Shown: positions 1-7,891 of the stretch, one piece after another
Numbering within the stretch: the first letter of the stretch is position 1
Layout of the letters: the number at the start of each line of letters is the position of its first letter
DNA from: DATKQJ01 sp035534295
Lineage (GTDB): Bacteria; Chloroflexota; Dormibacteria; Dormibacterales; Dormibacteraceae
DNA length: 64,000 nucleotides
Assembly: GCA_035534295.1 (NCBI GenBank)
Contig: DATLSE010000030.1
Span: 1-64,000, forward strand
Direction of reading: 5' to 3'
Made by a program: the position numbers and the translations under genes
Notes under the pieces: model-generated
Seen by the model: only the letters and a program-made list of their open reading frames with translations
Database searches by the model: none
Told to the model about the DNA's origin: nothing

Positions 1-464
1 CCTGAGTAGGTTTTGACCCTGCGGCCCGCCACCTCTGTCATGGCCACGATTCCCATCAATTCCGCGACGCGGGAAGCGGGAGCTCCATACAGGCTGGCGA
101 AGAAGGCGAGGTTGTCGCGGCCCGACATTCGCTCGTACAGGTTCTGGTCCTGCGAAACCAAATTGATTCTGGGCTTGATCTGATCGGTCTGAGTAGCGCA
201 GTTGAATCCAGCAACTTCGGCTGTTCCTGAGCTGGGCTTGATGCGGCATGTCAGCATCCGGATTGTTGTCGTCTTGCCGGCTCCGTTGTGGCCGAGAAGA
301 CTGAAGATCTCGCCACGCGCAACCTCGAAGCTGATCCCATCGACTGCTTTGACCGCGCCATAGTGCTTGGTGAGATCCCTGGCCGCAATCATCGGCGTCG
401 AAGGCTGGGCACGGATGACAGTAGGTGACTTGATCAGTTCGGCGAGAGCAGCCATCTCGACCAT
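1..464 (-). CDS. ABC transporter ATP-binding protein, DrrA-like (3' end outside window)
   Basis: This is the N-terminal half of an ABC-2 type exporter ATPase, the subunit that powers export of drugs or lipids through a separate permease. The translation shows the strand before Walker A (AVKAVDGISFEVARGEIF), Walker A as GHNGAGKTTT and the Q-loop region (LVSQDQNLYERMSGRDNL). It runs into the window edge exactly at the start of the signature motif (KTYSG), so the rest of the nucleotide-binding domain is outside. ATG is possible at 464 or 455; neither has an obvious ribosome binding site. No permease is visible here. The family is clear; the substrate is unknown. Confidence 0.85.
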   Translation of the reverse strand, partial: MVEMAALAELIKSPTVIRAQPSTPMIAARDLTKHYGAVKAVDGISFEVARGEIFSLLGHNGAGKTTTIRMLTCRIKPSSGTAEVAGFNCATQTDQIKPRINLVSQDQNLYERMSGRDNLAFFASLYGAPASRVAELMGIVAMTEVAGRRVKTYS

Positions 465-676
465 GGTCTGACACGACGCTTGACATCAACAGGGCCGTTT
501 GGCCCTGCAGCGTGTGGCGAAGAGTCCCAGCTCGCCGTGCTGCGTGGGTCGTGACCGTGGCGATGTTGTCAAACCTTGCCAAACGGCGCGCCCAGGCAGG
601 CATTCGCCTCTATCGGCAAGACGATATGGATCCGAGGATTGTTCTGTACCACCTACCCCTCAGAAGGAGATCTTTT

Positions 677-880
677 ATGAACCGTCATAACGAAAGCGCG
701 AATTGGTCTACCCAGGACTACGCCGTCGTCATGGGCATCGCAATCGGTGCCGGCCTCGGAATGCTCTTTGGTCTCTTACTGGGCAATATCGCAGTCGGCA
801 TCGGGGCTGGAGTGGTTGTGGGCTTTTTGGTTGGTAGTGTTGTTCAGACACAAGGCTCTGCGAAGGACAAGAAGAGCTGA
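677..880 (+). CDS. small glycine-zipper membrane protein
   Basis: A 67-residue protein with a polar N-terminus (MNRHNESANWSTQDYAVV), then two hydrophobic segments rich in glycine repeats (GIAIGAGLGMLFGLLLG and GIGAGVVVGFLVGSVV) and a lysine-rich tail. The ATG at 677 is chosen because AGAAGGAGA ends seven bases upstream, a strong ribosome binding site; the frame stays open further upstream without such a site. Glycine-zipper helices of this kind pack in pairs in the membrane. Function is unknown. It ends 14 bases before the DUF3267 pseudogene and may once have been cotranscribed with it. Confidence 0.7.
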   Translation: MNRHNESANWSTQDYAVVMGIAIGAGLGMLFGLLLGNIAVGIGAGVVVGFLVGSVVQTQGSAKDKKS

Positions 881-894
881 CGGTAGGCAATCCG

Positions 895-1560
895 TTGGCC
901 CATCGTGCTGTCTCTACCGCAAACCACCTTGTTCCGGAACTTCCGGACGGCGTCGAATGGCGCCCTGGTCGGTCAGAGGCAATCATCTGGAGCGTGGTCG
1001 GCGTCGCCGTTACCGTAATTGCCCTTCTTGGATTCGCAATGCCGTCGATATTTCGGGGACTTGCGAGGGGCTCGGTCAGGGTCAGCCTGGTTGATGTCGT
1101 GCTAGTCGTGGCGATCACATTGCTCCTGGTGATCGCGCATGAAGCGATCCACTGCATGGTCATCCTCGGCTGCGGCGCCCGACCTCGATTTGGCGCCACG
1201 CTGATCGGCAAGGTCGTCCCAGCAATATATGCAACGGCACCCGGGCATCGCTTCACTCGCACCCAGTACCTGACCATAGCCATGGCGCCGGCGGTCCTGG
1301 TCTCCCGCCTCGGGCTGTGGGCATGATTTGGTCCGTGGCCCGGCTACTTCAGCGTGCCGCTGGCCCTTCACCTGGGAGGTTGCGTCGGAGACGGCTTCGC
1401 CGCGCGGCGGGTCCTTCACGAGCCTGCAGGGACCCAATGTGAGGACCTTATTGATGGCATTCGATTTCATCACGTACCAGGACTCGCGACGACGGCCCCT
1501 AGGCGCGGTGTTGAACCGCCGCCTCACGGAGCCGAAAAGTTGTTGCGGAAGGAGCCTTAG
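895..1560 (+). pseudogene. DUF3267 putative membrane zinc protease, interrupted by one in-frame TGA
   Basis: The first 143 codons encode two membrane segments around HEAIH (an HExxH zinc-protease motif) and the family block ARPRFGATLIGKVVPAIYATAP. The frame then meets TGA at 1324-1326. Beyond it, in the same frame, translation resumes with the expected DUF3267 ending: hydrophobic stretch, HLGGCVGDGF and then CEDLIDGIRF, with a stop at 1558-1560. The lesion is therefore one nonsense codon rather than a frameshift, and the restored protein would be about 221 residues. A TGG to TGA change is a simple explanation. Start is TTG at 895. A sequencing error is the main alternative. Confidence 0.7.
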
Positions 1561-1712
1561 ATCGTCCGGACTGCTAAGGCGGACGCAAATTGTCGCGGCG
1601 ATGATCTTCTTGCGGTTGTCATCGTGCTTCAGCCAATCGACGACGACTCGAGCTGCTGCCTCCGCCTGGTCCTCGGTCAGCCCCGCCCGCTTGACCAATT
1701 CTTTGACTAAGT

Positions 1713-1744
1713 GCTCCTGGAAATAAGTTCGGTGATGTATTCAT
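1713..1744 (+). repeat. left terminal inverted repeat of the IS630 element
   Basis: Aligning this stretch with the reverse complement of 2907-2938 gives roughly 20 identical positions of 32, starting CTC and including a shared TGTAT block. It lies between the ACTAAGT repeat and the 3' end of the transposase. Confidence 0.5.
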
Positions 1745-2881
1745 CATGCCGCCGCGGCCTGAGTCGTGAGCCTATGAAGGAGTCCAGCAAGGTTAGCTCG
1801 GGTGAACTTCCATTCGAACGGCGTGGCGACGCTGGCGTACTCGTCTTGAAAGGCGAGGATGCGTTCGCCCAGTTCGATGAGCGAGGCCGAGTCGTTAGGC
1901 GTGAGCACTTTGCGCTGCAGGATGGAGAAGAACATCTCGACCTGATTCAACCAACTGGCGTGCAGCGGAAGATGGATGAGGCGGAGGTTGCGATAGGTAA
2001 CACCCAATCGCTTGACGGCCCTCTCGCCGCGGTGAGAGGTGCCGTTATCGACGATCCAGAAGACTCGCTTGGCAGATCGATGTGGCTCTCGCCGCATGAC
2101 CTGGTCAACCAGTCGGCCGAAGGGTGCGATGCCGGATTTCTCCTCCAGGCGACCGAACAGTTTCGCCCGATGGACGTCCCAGGCGGCGAGGTAAGCGAGC
2201 GAGCCGCCCCGGTCGTACTCGTGCTCGACGAGCATGGGATGGCCTTGGCGAGGAGGCCGCGATGGGTGGCAGCGAATACGAGCCTGGACGGAGGTCTTCT
2301 CATCTGCAGAGATGACGTATTCCCCGATCTGAAGCCGTTTTCCTTCGAAACGACGGGCATAAAAATCGAGAACTCGGCCGGCCTTGGCCTCGAAGTTGGG
2401 ATCGCGTGGAAAGATCCAGCTGCGATGTCGCCAAGGCCGGATGGCATCTTCCGAAAGCCACTGCCAAATGGTGGCGCCGGAGATGTCAGCGACCAGTCCT
2501 CGCCTGATCACCTCGGCCCGGATGTCGGAAACGTGCAGCTGCGACAGGGGCAAGCCGAGCTGGGCCGGCAGTTCACAGGCGATGGCCTTGACTGCGACCA
2601 CCAGCTCTGGGGGGGAAAACGGGCGCCCGGCCCGAGCGTTCCCGCTCCTCAAGGCCGGAGAGGCGTTCCTCGAAGAAGCGCTTACGCCACTTGGACACGA
2701 TCTGCACCGGGGTGGACAGGCGAGCCGCGATCTCCTTGTTCTGCAGACCCTGAGCGGCCATGAGAACGATGCGGGCACGGACTACGTCTCGATACGGTGC
2801 TGTATATCTGCGCTGGATCGTCTCCAATGCCAACCGTTCAGACGGCGATAAGTCGAGGGGGAATGGGCTCGGTCTCGGCAT
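1744..2881 (-). CDS. IS630-family transposase in two overlapping frames
   Basis: The upstream frame (2881 to 2573) encodes the N-terminal helix-turn-helix part (MPRPSPFPLDLSPSERLALE, then NKEIAARLSTPVQIVSKWRK). The downstream frame (2778 to 1744) carries the catalytic domain with the DDE residues in order: ISADEKT, FWIVDNGTSHRG and SWLNQVEMFF. The frames overlap and meet at a run of seven C on the coding strand (G at 2609-2615 on plus) preceded by TTTT. Passing from the first to the second needs a +1 (or -2) shift. IS630 transposases are often made by programmed frameshifting, so this may be functional, or the element may be dead by an indel in the C run. Confidence 0.85.
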
Positions 2882-2906
2882 CCATCAACGATACAGTCAA
2901 GCTCTC

Positions 2907-2938
2907 GTTTATACAACATCGTATTTACTAGGATGAGT
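2907..2938 (-). repeat. right terminal inverted repeat of the IS630 element
   Basis: Partner of the left end at 1713-1744. It sits upstream of the transposase start and probably overlaps its promoter. Confidence 0.5.
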
Positions 2939-3003
2939 ACTAAGTCATCCATTTCCAGACTCCATTTTGTTTGCTTCCCGCAAAGGGAGGCTTGAACCCC
3001 AAC

Positions 3004-3957
3004 CTATCGACGCGTCGTTTGCATGCCCAGAGCCGAATGTCCCACAGATGTTGGGAATGGAGCGATGTCTGGTGGCGCGCTCGAGGCGGGTGCGACGAAA
3101 AGGCCTGGCCGGACGCTGCGCCTCGGACCGATGTGCCGGGCAAGGAACGCTTCGCCCGCGACTTGCCCCTCCCCGAAGAGCCGTGGCGTTTGGCTGAAAT
3201 CAGCAAAGCGAGGCCCAGCAGCCAGATTGGGCCGCAACACCGCAACCCGGGTGCTTGCACCAAACGCACGTAGGGCGAGTTCGGTCTGGTGGCGCAGGAG
3301 GATGCGGAGCGACCCCTCGAGGACCAACCCGAGATCCATGGTCCCTTTGCCCAGGCCGTCACCCATGACATCCACCAGAATCACGTCGGTCATTCCAGCC
3401 TCGACCGCGGTCTGTAGGTCGCAATTGGCCACCAGCCCGCCGTCGAATAGGCGCTGACCGTTTATGGTCACTGGGGGCCATAAGCCAGGGATCGCTGACG
3501 ACGCAAGTAGGGCAGTGCGCAGCGGGCCTCTGCGCAGAACCACGCGCTGACCATGCTCAGCCTGTGTGGCGATGATTGCCAACGGCACCACTGTGTCGTC
3601 AAGGGTCGCGTGCTCGGGAAGCGCCCGCTTAAGCGCTCGCTCCAGGCCATCCTGCGTGGTCAGGTGGCCACTGCGCTGCACCAACCGCCCCAACATCGGG
3701 AAGGGTCCGTCGGGAAACATCGTGGAATGATCGGATTCGAGCCAGAAGTGGAGCAGCCGCTCGCCTACGTCTGGCTTGGGATCAAGGGCCCACATAGCCG
3801 CATTGATCGCACCCACGCTGGTGCCGACAAGCAGGTCTGGCACGATTCCCCGTTTGGCCAGCACATCGATCACGCCGACCTCGAAAGCACCGAGCGTTGC
3901 CCCGCCGCCTAGCACCACCGCCAGTCGCGGCTTCACCAGCCACCAGGGCCAGCTCAT
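3004..3957 (-). CDS. patatin-like phospholipase
   Basis: A serine lipid acyl hydrolase of the bacterial patatin/RssA type, expected to cleave acyl esters of phospholipids. It shows the oxyanion-hole loop GGGATLGAFEVG near the N-terminus, the nucleophile elbow GTSVGAINA (GxSxG) about 30 residues later, and the catalytic dyad aspartate in LFDGGLVAN, so all catalytic elements are present. About 317 residues, a usual length. ATG at 3957 is chosen for its GGAAG site; a GTG at 3978 is also in frame. It ends only about 60 bases from the IS630 end and appears intact. Confidence 0.9.
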   Translation of the reverse strand: MSWPWWLVKPRLAVVLGGGATLGAFEVGVIDVLAKRGIVPDLLVGTSVGAINAAMWALDPKPDVGERLLHFWLESDHSTMFPDGPFPMLGRLVQRSGHLTTQDGLERALKRALPEHATLDDTVVPLAIIATQAEHGQRVVLRRGPLRTALLASSAIPGLWPPVTINGQRLFDGGLVANCDLQTAVEAGMTDVILVDVMGDGLGKGTMDLGLVLEGSLRILLRHQTELALRAFGASTRVAVLRPNLAAGPRFADFSQTPRLFGEGQVAGEAFLARHIGPRRSVRPGLFVAPASSAPPDIAPFPTSVGHSALGMQTTRR

Positions 3958-3993
3958 CTCAGTCTTCCACGTTTTCACTTAGCGGGTGCGCGG

Positions 3994-4434
3994 TCACGCC
4001 GTTTGCTTTCGACCGCTATGAGGAATCAAGCGATTCAGTTCGGGGAGGGCATAAGGGAGAGACAGTCCAACCAGCAGCACGCCCGAACCCAGGATGAGCC
4101 AGGTCATGAAGTTTGTCTGGGTCAGGAAGATCAGCTCCCCGCCAATCCAGCCAATCAGGACAACGCCCATGAGCAGGGCGGCCACGATACCCACCCGCTT
4201 GTTGATGATGTTGGCCACGGCCGTCGCGATACAGCCGCCGCCGATTACCACCAGCAGCATCAAGCCGGCCACAAAAAAACCACTGAAAGGCCAGTAGCTG
4301 CTGAGCCAGTCCGCAGGCAGCTTGAAACCGTAGACGGAGCCGTCGGTCATGATCTGCCAGCCAGGGATGATCGCCTGCAGACCGACTGCGGCGGAAACGA
4401 CAACGATTGCGATGCGATCCACTTTTCGAAGCAT
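3994..4434 (-). CDS. hypothetical membrane protein with four predicted segments
   Basis: A 146-residue protein with a short N-terminal segment (IAIVVVSAAVGLQAI), an extracytoplasmic loop rich in Trp and Tyr, then three long hydrophobic helices and a basic C-terminus ending SGRKQTA. The ATG at 4434 follows GGAGG with nine bases between, a strong ribosome binding site. It resembles nothing I can name. It lies in the same orientation as the patatin gene and the next small membrane protein, so the three may share a transcript, although gaps of tens to 150 bases separate them. Confidence 0.7.
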   Translation of the reverse strand: MLRKVDRIAIVVVSAAVGLQAIIPGWQIMTDGSVYGFKLPADWLSSYWPFSGFFVAGLMLLVVIGGGCIATAVANIINKRVGIVAALLMGVVLIGWIGGELIFLTQTNFMTWLILGSGVLLVGLSLPYALPELNRLIPHSGRKQTA

Positions 4435-4592
4435 TCTTGATTACCTCCGTGGTCCAGCCTGCGCGTATACCACTCCTGATCAGCAGAGTCGAACGACAGG
4501 ACTTGCTTAGGACTATTGCCGCTGAGCAAATGCGACCCAATGCAAAAGCCGGAGTGGATCATCCTTGACCCACTCCGGTTGTGCTTGCGAGT

Positions 4593-5009
4593 TCAGGCGG
4601 TTGGCGCCGGCCTTGCCGGTATTCCGCCCCGAATTTTCACCGTCTCGGTCCCGTCGGGTCCTGCGATGACGTAGATCAGCATGGCTATGAACCCAAAGCT
4701 GAACAGACCCAGGAGCAACAGCACGACAAACCAGGTCTTGTCCTCAAGTCTGGCCGTGTTGAGAACTGCGCCGATCCAGGACACAAATTGACCGATTGCG
4801 CCTCCGGCCATCACCAGGGTTCCTACCGCGGCCACGGTGATCATGGTCCACCCGAATGCGGACTCATTGACCCCTATGACGTCCGGTCCGTTGTAGACGA
4901 GAGCGCCGTTGGCGAAAGCCAGCAAACCGGCGACGACCGTTAGAACGAGTCCGCCCGCGATTGCGAGAACACTGCCGATGAAGAATCGTGTGACTGTGTG
5001 CTTTGTCAT
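4593..5009 (-). CDS. hypothetical membrane protein with three to four segments
   Basis: A 138-residue protein with hydrophobic segments at about residues 10-32, 50-75 and 90-118, and a short C-terminal tail containing IRGGIPARPAP. ATG at 5009 is preferred over an in-frame GTG at 5018 because GGAGG lies eight bases upstream of the ATG. No family is recognised. Composition and strong translation signals suggest a genuinely expressed gene. Upstream, the divergent cupin gene begins about 260 bases away. Confidence 0.7.
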   Translation of the reverse strand: MTKHTVTRFFIGSVLAIAGGLVLTVVAGLLAFANGALVYNGPDVIGVNESAFGWTMITVAAVGTLVMAGGAIGQFVSWIGAVLNTARLEDKTWFVVLLLLGLFSFGFIAMLIYVIAGPDGTETVKIRGGIPARPAPTA

Positions 5010-5268
5010 TAATGACACCTCCGTCCTCAGGGTGCGCTCGTCTTCTCGCGAGACCTAGAGCGCACATACCCTCGGTAGGCGGGACGAAAGACCTGGATCC
5101 AGGTCCCCGCTCACAATTGCGCACCGACCGGCGATTTCTGTGCCGACAGCAGCGGAAGAATTCCTTCTGGCCCGCTGGCGGGGGGCCAAACAGCCCTCGC
5201 AACTACATGGGGGATCACCGATCGTTGGCTTCACACCCCATGTTTCCGCCAAGAAAAGGAGAAACGCA

Positions 5269-5634
5269 ATGTTCACAAGAATCAACCTGAAGGACGCTGT
5301 CAAGGACAACGAGTTCTATCGCAAGGTGCTGTTCACCGGTCAGAACAGCCAGCTGGTGGTGATGACTCTGGCACCGGGCGAGGAGATAGGGTTCGAAACC
5401 CACGCGGTCGATCAGTTCATCTATGTGATCAAGGGCGAAGGCCGCTCCGTCATAGGCAAGGACGCAGCGGAGTTCGAGGAAGGAGACGCCATCTGCATTC
5501 CAGCAGGCGAGTTTCACAACGTGGTCAACACCGATGACAAGCCGATGAAGCTCTTCACGATCTACTCGCCGCCGCAACATCCCGCGAACCTGACTCAGGA
5601 AACCAAGCCAGCAGAGGCCACCGCCACCGCATAG
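5269..5634 (+). CDS. cupin-domain protein, mannose-6-phosphate isomerase type II-like fold
   Basis: A 121-residue single-domain cupin. The first cupin motif reads PGEEIGFETHAVDQFIYVI, with Glu and His metal ligands though not a full HxH; the second is DAICIPAGEFHNVVN. Such stand-alone cupins bind a metal ion and often act as small isomerases or sensors; no substrate can be assigned. The ATG at 5269 is preceded by AAAAGGAGAAA, so the longer in-frame extension to 5140 is rejected. The tail (KPAEATATA) looks disordered. The gene is monocistronic and convergent with the HtrA remnant. Confidence 0.85.
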   Translation: MFTRINLKDAVKDNEFYRKVLFTGQNSQLVVMTLAPGEEIGFETHAVDQFIYVIKGEGRSVIGKDAAEFEEGDAICIPAGEFHNVVNTDDKPMKLFTIYSPPQHPANLTQETKPAEATATA

Positions 5635-5655
5635 CGCCAACAGGCTGCAGCGCTT

Positions 5656-6088
5656 CTAGCCCGGCAGTTCTCCAAGGGTCACAGAGAGCGAAGCCACGGA
5701 ACCGTCTGGCCGCGTGATCTGGACCTGGGCTGACTGCCCGGGCTGGAGGCCTGACAATACCGAAGCCATACTCGGCTGGTCGGGTGGGGCCCTCCCCGAT
5801 CGCGGTTATGACGTCGCCGGTCTTGAGCCCAGCCTTGTCCGCTGGCCCACCTGAAACCACCGCGTAGACGGATACACCACTTCCGTTGGGGAGGCTGGCG
5901 CCTTGCACTCCCTGATATGCACGATGGCTGTTCGTGATGCGACCGCTCTTGATCAATTGGGCAGCGATGTCTTTGGCGACATTGCTGGGAATCGCAAAAC
6001 CGATCCCGGGAGCGGTTCCGCCCGCCTGTGGATCTTGAGCCGCCAGCGTCGGGATGCCGATTACGTCGACCGGGGAATGCACCTGCAT
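5656..6088 (-). pseudogene. C-terminal remnant of an HtrA/DegP-type serine protease with PDZ domain
   Basis: On the minus strand the translation begins inside the protease domain (VIGIPTLAAQDPQAGG, then PGIGFAIPSNVAKDIAAQLI) and continues into a PDZ domain (GGPADKAGLKTGDVITAIG). The catalytic His, Asp and Ser regions upstream are missing. At about 5770-5785 the frame changes by one base; in the new frame the expected ending follows (LSGLQPGQSAQVQI, VASLSVTLGELPG) with a stop at 5656. The gene is both 5'-truncated and frameshifted. Its broken end abuts the broken helicase fragment on the other strand. Confidence 0.75.
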
Positions 6089-6307
6089 TCACTGGGGATG
6101 GAGACACGTTGGGACGACGACCTGAGTGACGCCGCCCACGACGTCGCTGCAGCGGAGGCCTCGCCGCTCAAGGTAATTGCCGGACCAGGAACGGGCAAGA
6201 CGTTAGCGCTAAGCGCCGGGTTGCCCGCCGTCTCCAGGATGGGTGTCAGCCTAAGCGAGCTGGCGGCGCTTGGGATGGTCAACGCGAACCTGCAAGTTCT
6301 TTGTTGA
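6077..6307 (+). pseudogene. N-terminal stump of a UvrD/PcrA-like helicase
   Basis: The frame reads WDDDLSDAAHDVAAAEASPL followed by KVIAGPGTGKTLAL, the Q-motif region and Walker A of superfamily 1 helicases. After the Walker A the sequence departs from the family and ends at 6307, so about 90 percent of the protein is missing. ATG occurs at 6077 and 6098. Both ends of this segment look like recombination scars: the left abuts an HtrA remnant, the right loses homology 15 codons after the nucleotide-binding motif. Confidence 0.6.
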
Positions 6308-6343
6308 CACCTGGGCGAGGGCAAGCAAACATCTAAGAGGAAT

Positions 6344-7174
6344 ATGGACATGACCCAAAGCGCACAGGTGGCCCAGTCAGGTCGCCAGCCTAGCAACGAT
6401 GTGGCGAACACAGTCGGACTTGGCCGGCTACGCCTCTTCAACGTGGCGATGGGCTCCCTGCACCTCGTACAAGGCATCCTTATGGTCCTACTCTCCTCGA
6501 GCTTCTCCCTCCCGGTAATGACCAACTTCCTCTACTTCAGCCCGAATACGAAGACTTTGGTGCCACGGCCAGAAGTGCTTTTGAATGTCAGGCTCGGCCC
6601 GGCGATCGCCGCCTTCCTCTTCCTCTCATCGATCGCGCATTTCGCGGTCGCTTCACCCTGGGTCTATCCCTGGTATGCACGCAATGTGCGGCTGGGCGCC
6701 AACCCCGCGCGCTGGGTCGAATACTCGTTGAGCTCCTCGCTGATGATTGTTCTCATTGCGATGCTGGTGGGCATCTACGACATCGCTGCGTTGGTCGCCC
6801 TATTCGGCGTGAACGCGTCGATGATCCTTTTCGGCTGGGCGATGGAGCGCTTCAACCTAGGTCGAGGTGCGGTCGACTGGCTCGCTTACTGGTTCGGCGT
6901 TCTGGCAGGCGCCGTGCCCTGGATCGCGATCGGAATCTACCTGTTTGGTGCCGGGACCGGGAGCAGCAGTCGCCCACCCACCTTTGTCTATTTCATTTAC
7001 GGGTCGCTCTTCGTCTTCTTCAACGTCTTCGCTCTGAACATGGTGTTTCAGTACCGCCGCGTCGGCCGATGGAAGAATGTTCTGTACGGTGAGCGCGTCT
7101 ACATGGTCCTGAGCCTGGTTGCGAAGTCCGCTCTGGCGTGGCAGGTGTTCGCCGGCACTCTGCGTCCCAACTAG
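6344..7174 (+). CDS. heliorhodopsin
   Basis: A seven-helix retinal protein of the heliorhodopsin family, a light-sensing or regulatory group whose N-terminus faces the cytoplasm, opposite to type I rhodopsins. Family blocks are unmistakable: LFNVAMGSLHLVQGILM in helix A, IAHFAVA in B, RWVEYSLSSSLMIVLIAML in C, PTFVYFIYGSLFVFFN in F and SLVAKSALAWQVFAG in G. With M1 at 6344, K261 is the retinal lysine, E126 the counterion equivalent, and H40 and H99 match the conserved histidines. Full length, 276 residues. An ATG at 6350 has better spacing from AGAGGA and may be the true start. No carotenoid or retinal synthesis gene is present nearby. Confidence 0.95.
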   Translation: MDMTQSAQVAQSGRQPSNDVANTVGLGRLRLFNVAMGSLHLVQGILMVLLSSSFSLPVMTNFLYFSPNTKTLVPRPEVLLNVRLGPAIAAFLFLSSIAHFAVASPWVYPWYARNVRLGANPARWVEYSLSSSLMIVLIAMLVGIYDIAALVALFGVNASMILFGWAMERFNLGRGAVDWLAYWFGVLAGAVPWIAIGIYLFGAGTGSSSRPPTFVYFIYGSLFVFFNVFALNMVFQYRRVGRWKNVLYGERVYMVLSLVAKSALAWQVFAGTLRPN

Positions 7175-7341
7175 ACGCGTGGCGACGACGACTGGCACGT
7201 GGTCGCGTTGGCCCTCGCGCAGAAGGCTAGAAAGAAGGATTTCGCGATATGGACGCAGGACAAGGACTTCGAGGTGTCGGAGCTTGCGACACTGACGACG
7301 GCCAGATCCTCGACTACCTCGAGGGGCGGTCCGCGAAGTAG
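7175..7341 (+). pseudogene. C-terminal remnant of a PIN-domain nuclease
   Basis: Directly after the heliorhodopsin stop one frame reads DDDWHVVALALAQKARKKDF followed by AIWTQDKDF, the third and fourth acidic regions of a PIN domain. It then shifts frame to end ACDTDDGQILDYLEGRSAK with a stop at 7339-7341. The N-terminal half with the first catalytic aspartate is absent. It is probably a toxin gene remnant. The following 170 bases up to vapC hold nothing I can identify. Confidence 0.5.
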
Positions 7342-7513
7342 CCACCTCACCTCACCTTGGTGTGTGTGGCGACAAGGGCTATCGCGGGCGCCTTAATGAT
7401 TCCGCAGGGGTTCTTGTGGAAAGCCGGGTGCGCTGTAGTCGAGATCGACACGACGAGTCGGCGCCGCGCGAACCTTTTCAAGCTTGCGTGGGGGCGCGCG
7501 ATGGAGTTCGACG

Positions 7514-7891
7514 TCAGGCCGCTAGGGTTGGCACCCCGTAAGGCTGGAAGCTGGGATCCCGGGTCGTGATCGTCAAACCCTCCATCTGTGCCTGCGCAAC
7601 CAGAATGCGGTCGAACGGGTCGTCGTGGTGGCGGGGTAGCGCGCCAGCGGCCAGCGCGTGGCCAACGCTGATCGCGAGCGGGCTGAAGTGATGCTGCACC
7701 AGCTGAGCCTCCAGGTCATCCGGTGCGTCCAGCTTGCCCAGCGCGCGTTTGATCGAGATCTCCCAAGCGGAAGCGGCGCTCACCAAGACCTCGGATTCGG
7801 CCGACGCAATCACAGCGCGGGCGTTCGCACTCAGCCGCGCATCATCGGCGAGCCACCAGAGAAGGACGTGGGTGTCCAGCAGCAGCCTCAA
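7514..7891 (-). CDS. vapC: type II toxin VapC, PIN-domain ribonuclease
   Basis: A 125-residue PIN-domain toxin that would cleave RNA with a Mg2+-bound acidic cluster. The conserved acids are visible: D6 in LLLDTHVLLWWL, E in SAWEISIKRALGKL, and the DDPFDRILVAQA block followed by TTRDPSF. This is the subfamily in which the second acidic residue lies in WEI. The ATG at 7891 overlaps the antitoxin stop (ATGA), so the two are translationally coupled. It appears intact. Confidence 0.93.
   Translation of the reverse strand: MRLLLDTHVLLWWLADDARLSANARAVIASAESEVLVSAASAWEISIKRALGKLDAPDDLEAQLVQHHFSPLAISVGHALAAGALPRHHDDPFDRILVAQAQMEGLTITTRDPSFQPYGVPTLAA

Larger units (their letters stand above)
1706..2945 (-). 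mobile_element. IS630-family insertion sequence
   Basis: An element of about 1.24 kb containing one transposase gene, bounded by the direct repeat ACTAAGT at 1706-1712 and 2939-2945 and by imperfect inverted ends just inside. IS630 elements usually duplicate only TA; the seven-base repeat contains TA, so either a longer duplication or fortuitous extra identity is possible. The interrupted host frame is restored exactly when the element and one repeat copy are removed, which supports these boundaries. Confidence 0.75.
1561..2952 (-). pseudogene. small helical protein gene split by the IS630 element
   Basis: On the minus strand an ATG at 2952 opens MDDL and is cut off by the insertion sequence. 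On the other side of the element the same frame continues as KELVKRAGLTEDQAEAAAR. Deleting the element and one copy of the ACTAAGT repeat rejoins the two parts without a gap (MDDLVKELVKRAGLTEDQ). The pattern, a short amphipathic helix pair with LTEDQAE, resembles small DUF2267- or DUF937-like proteins, but I do not recognise the family firmly. The 3' end is uncertain: the frame stays open past 1561, where it runs opposite the DUF3267 pseudogene, so I stop it there. Confidence 0.55.
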
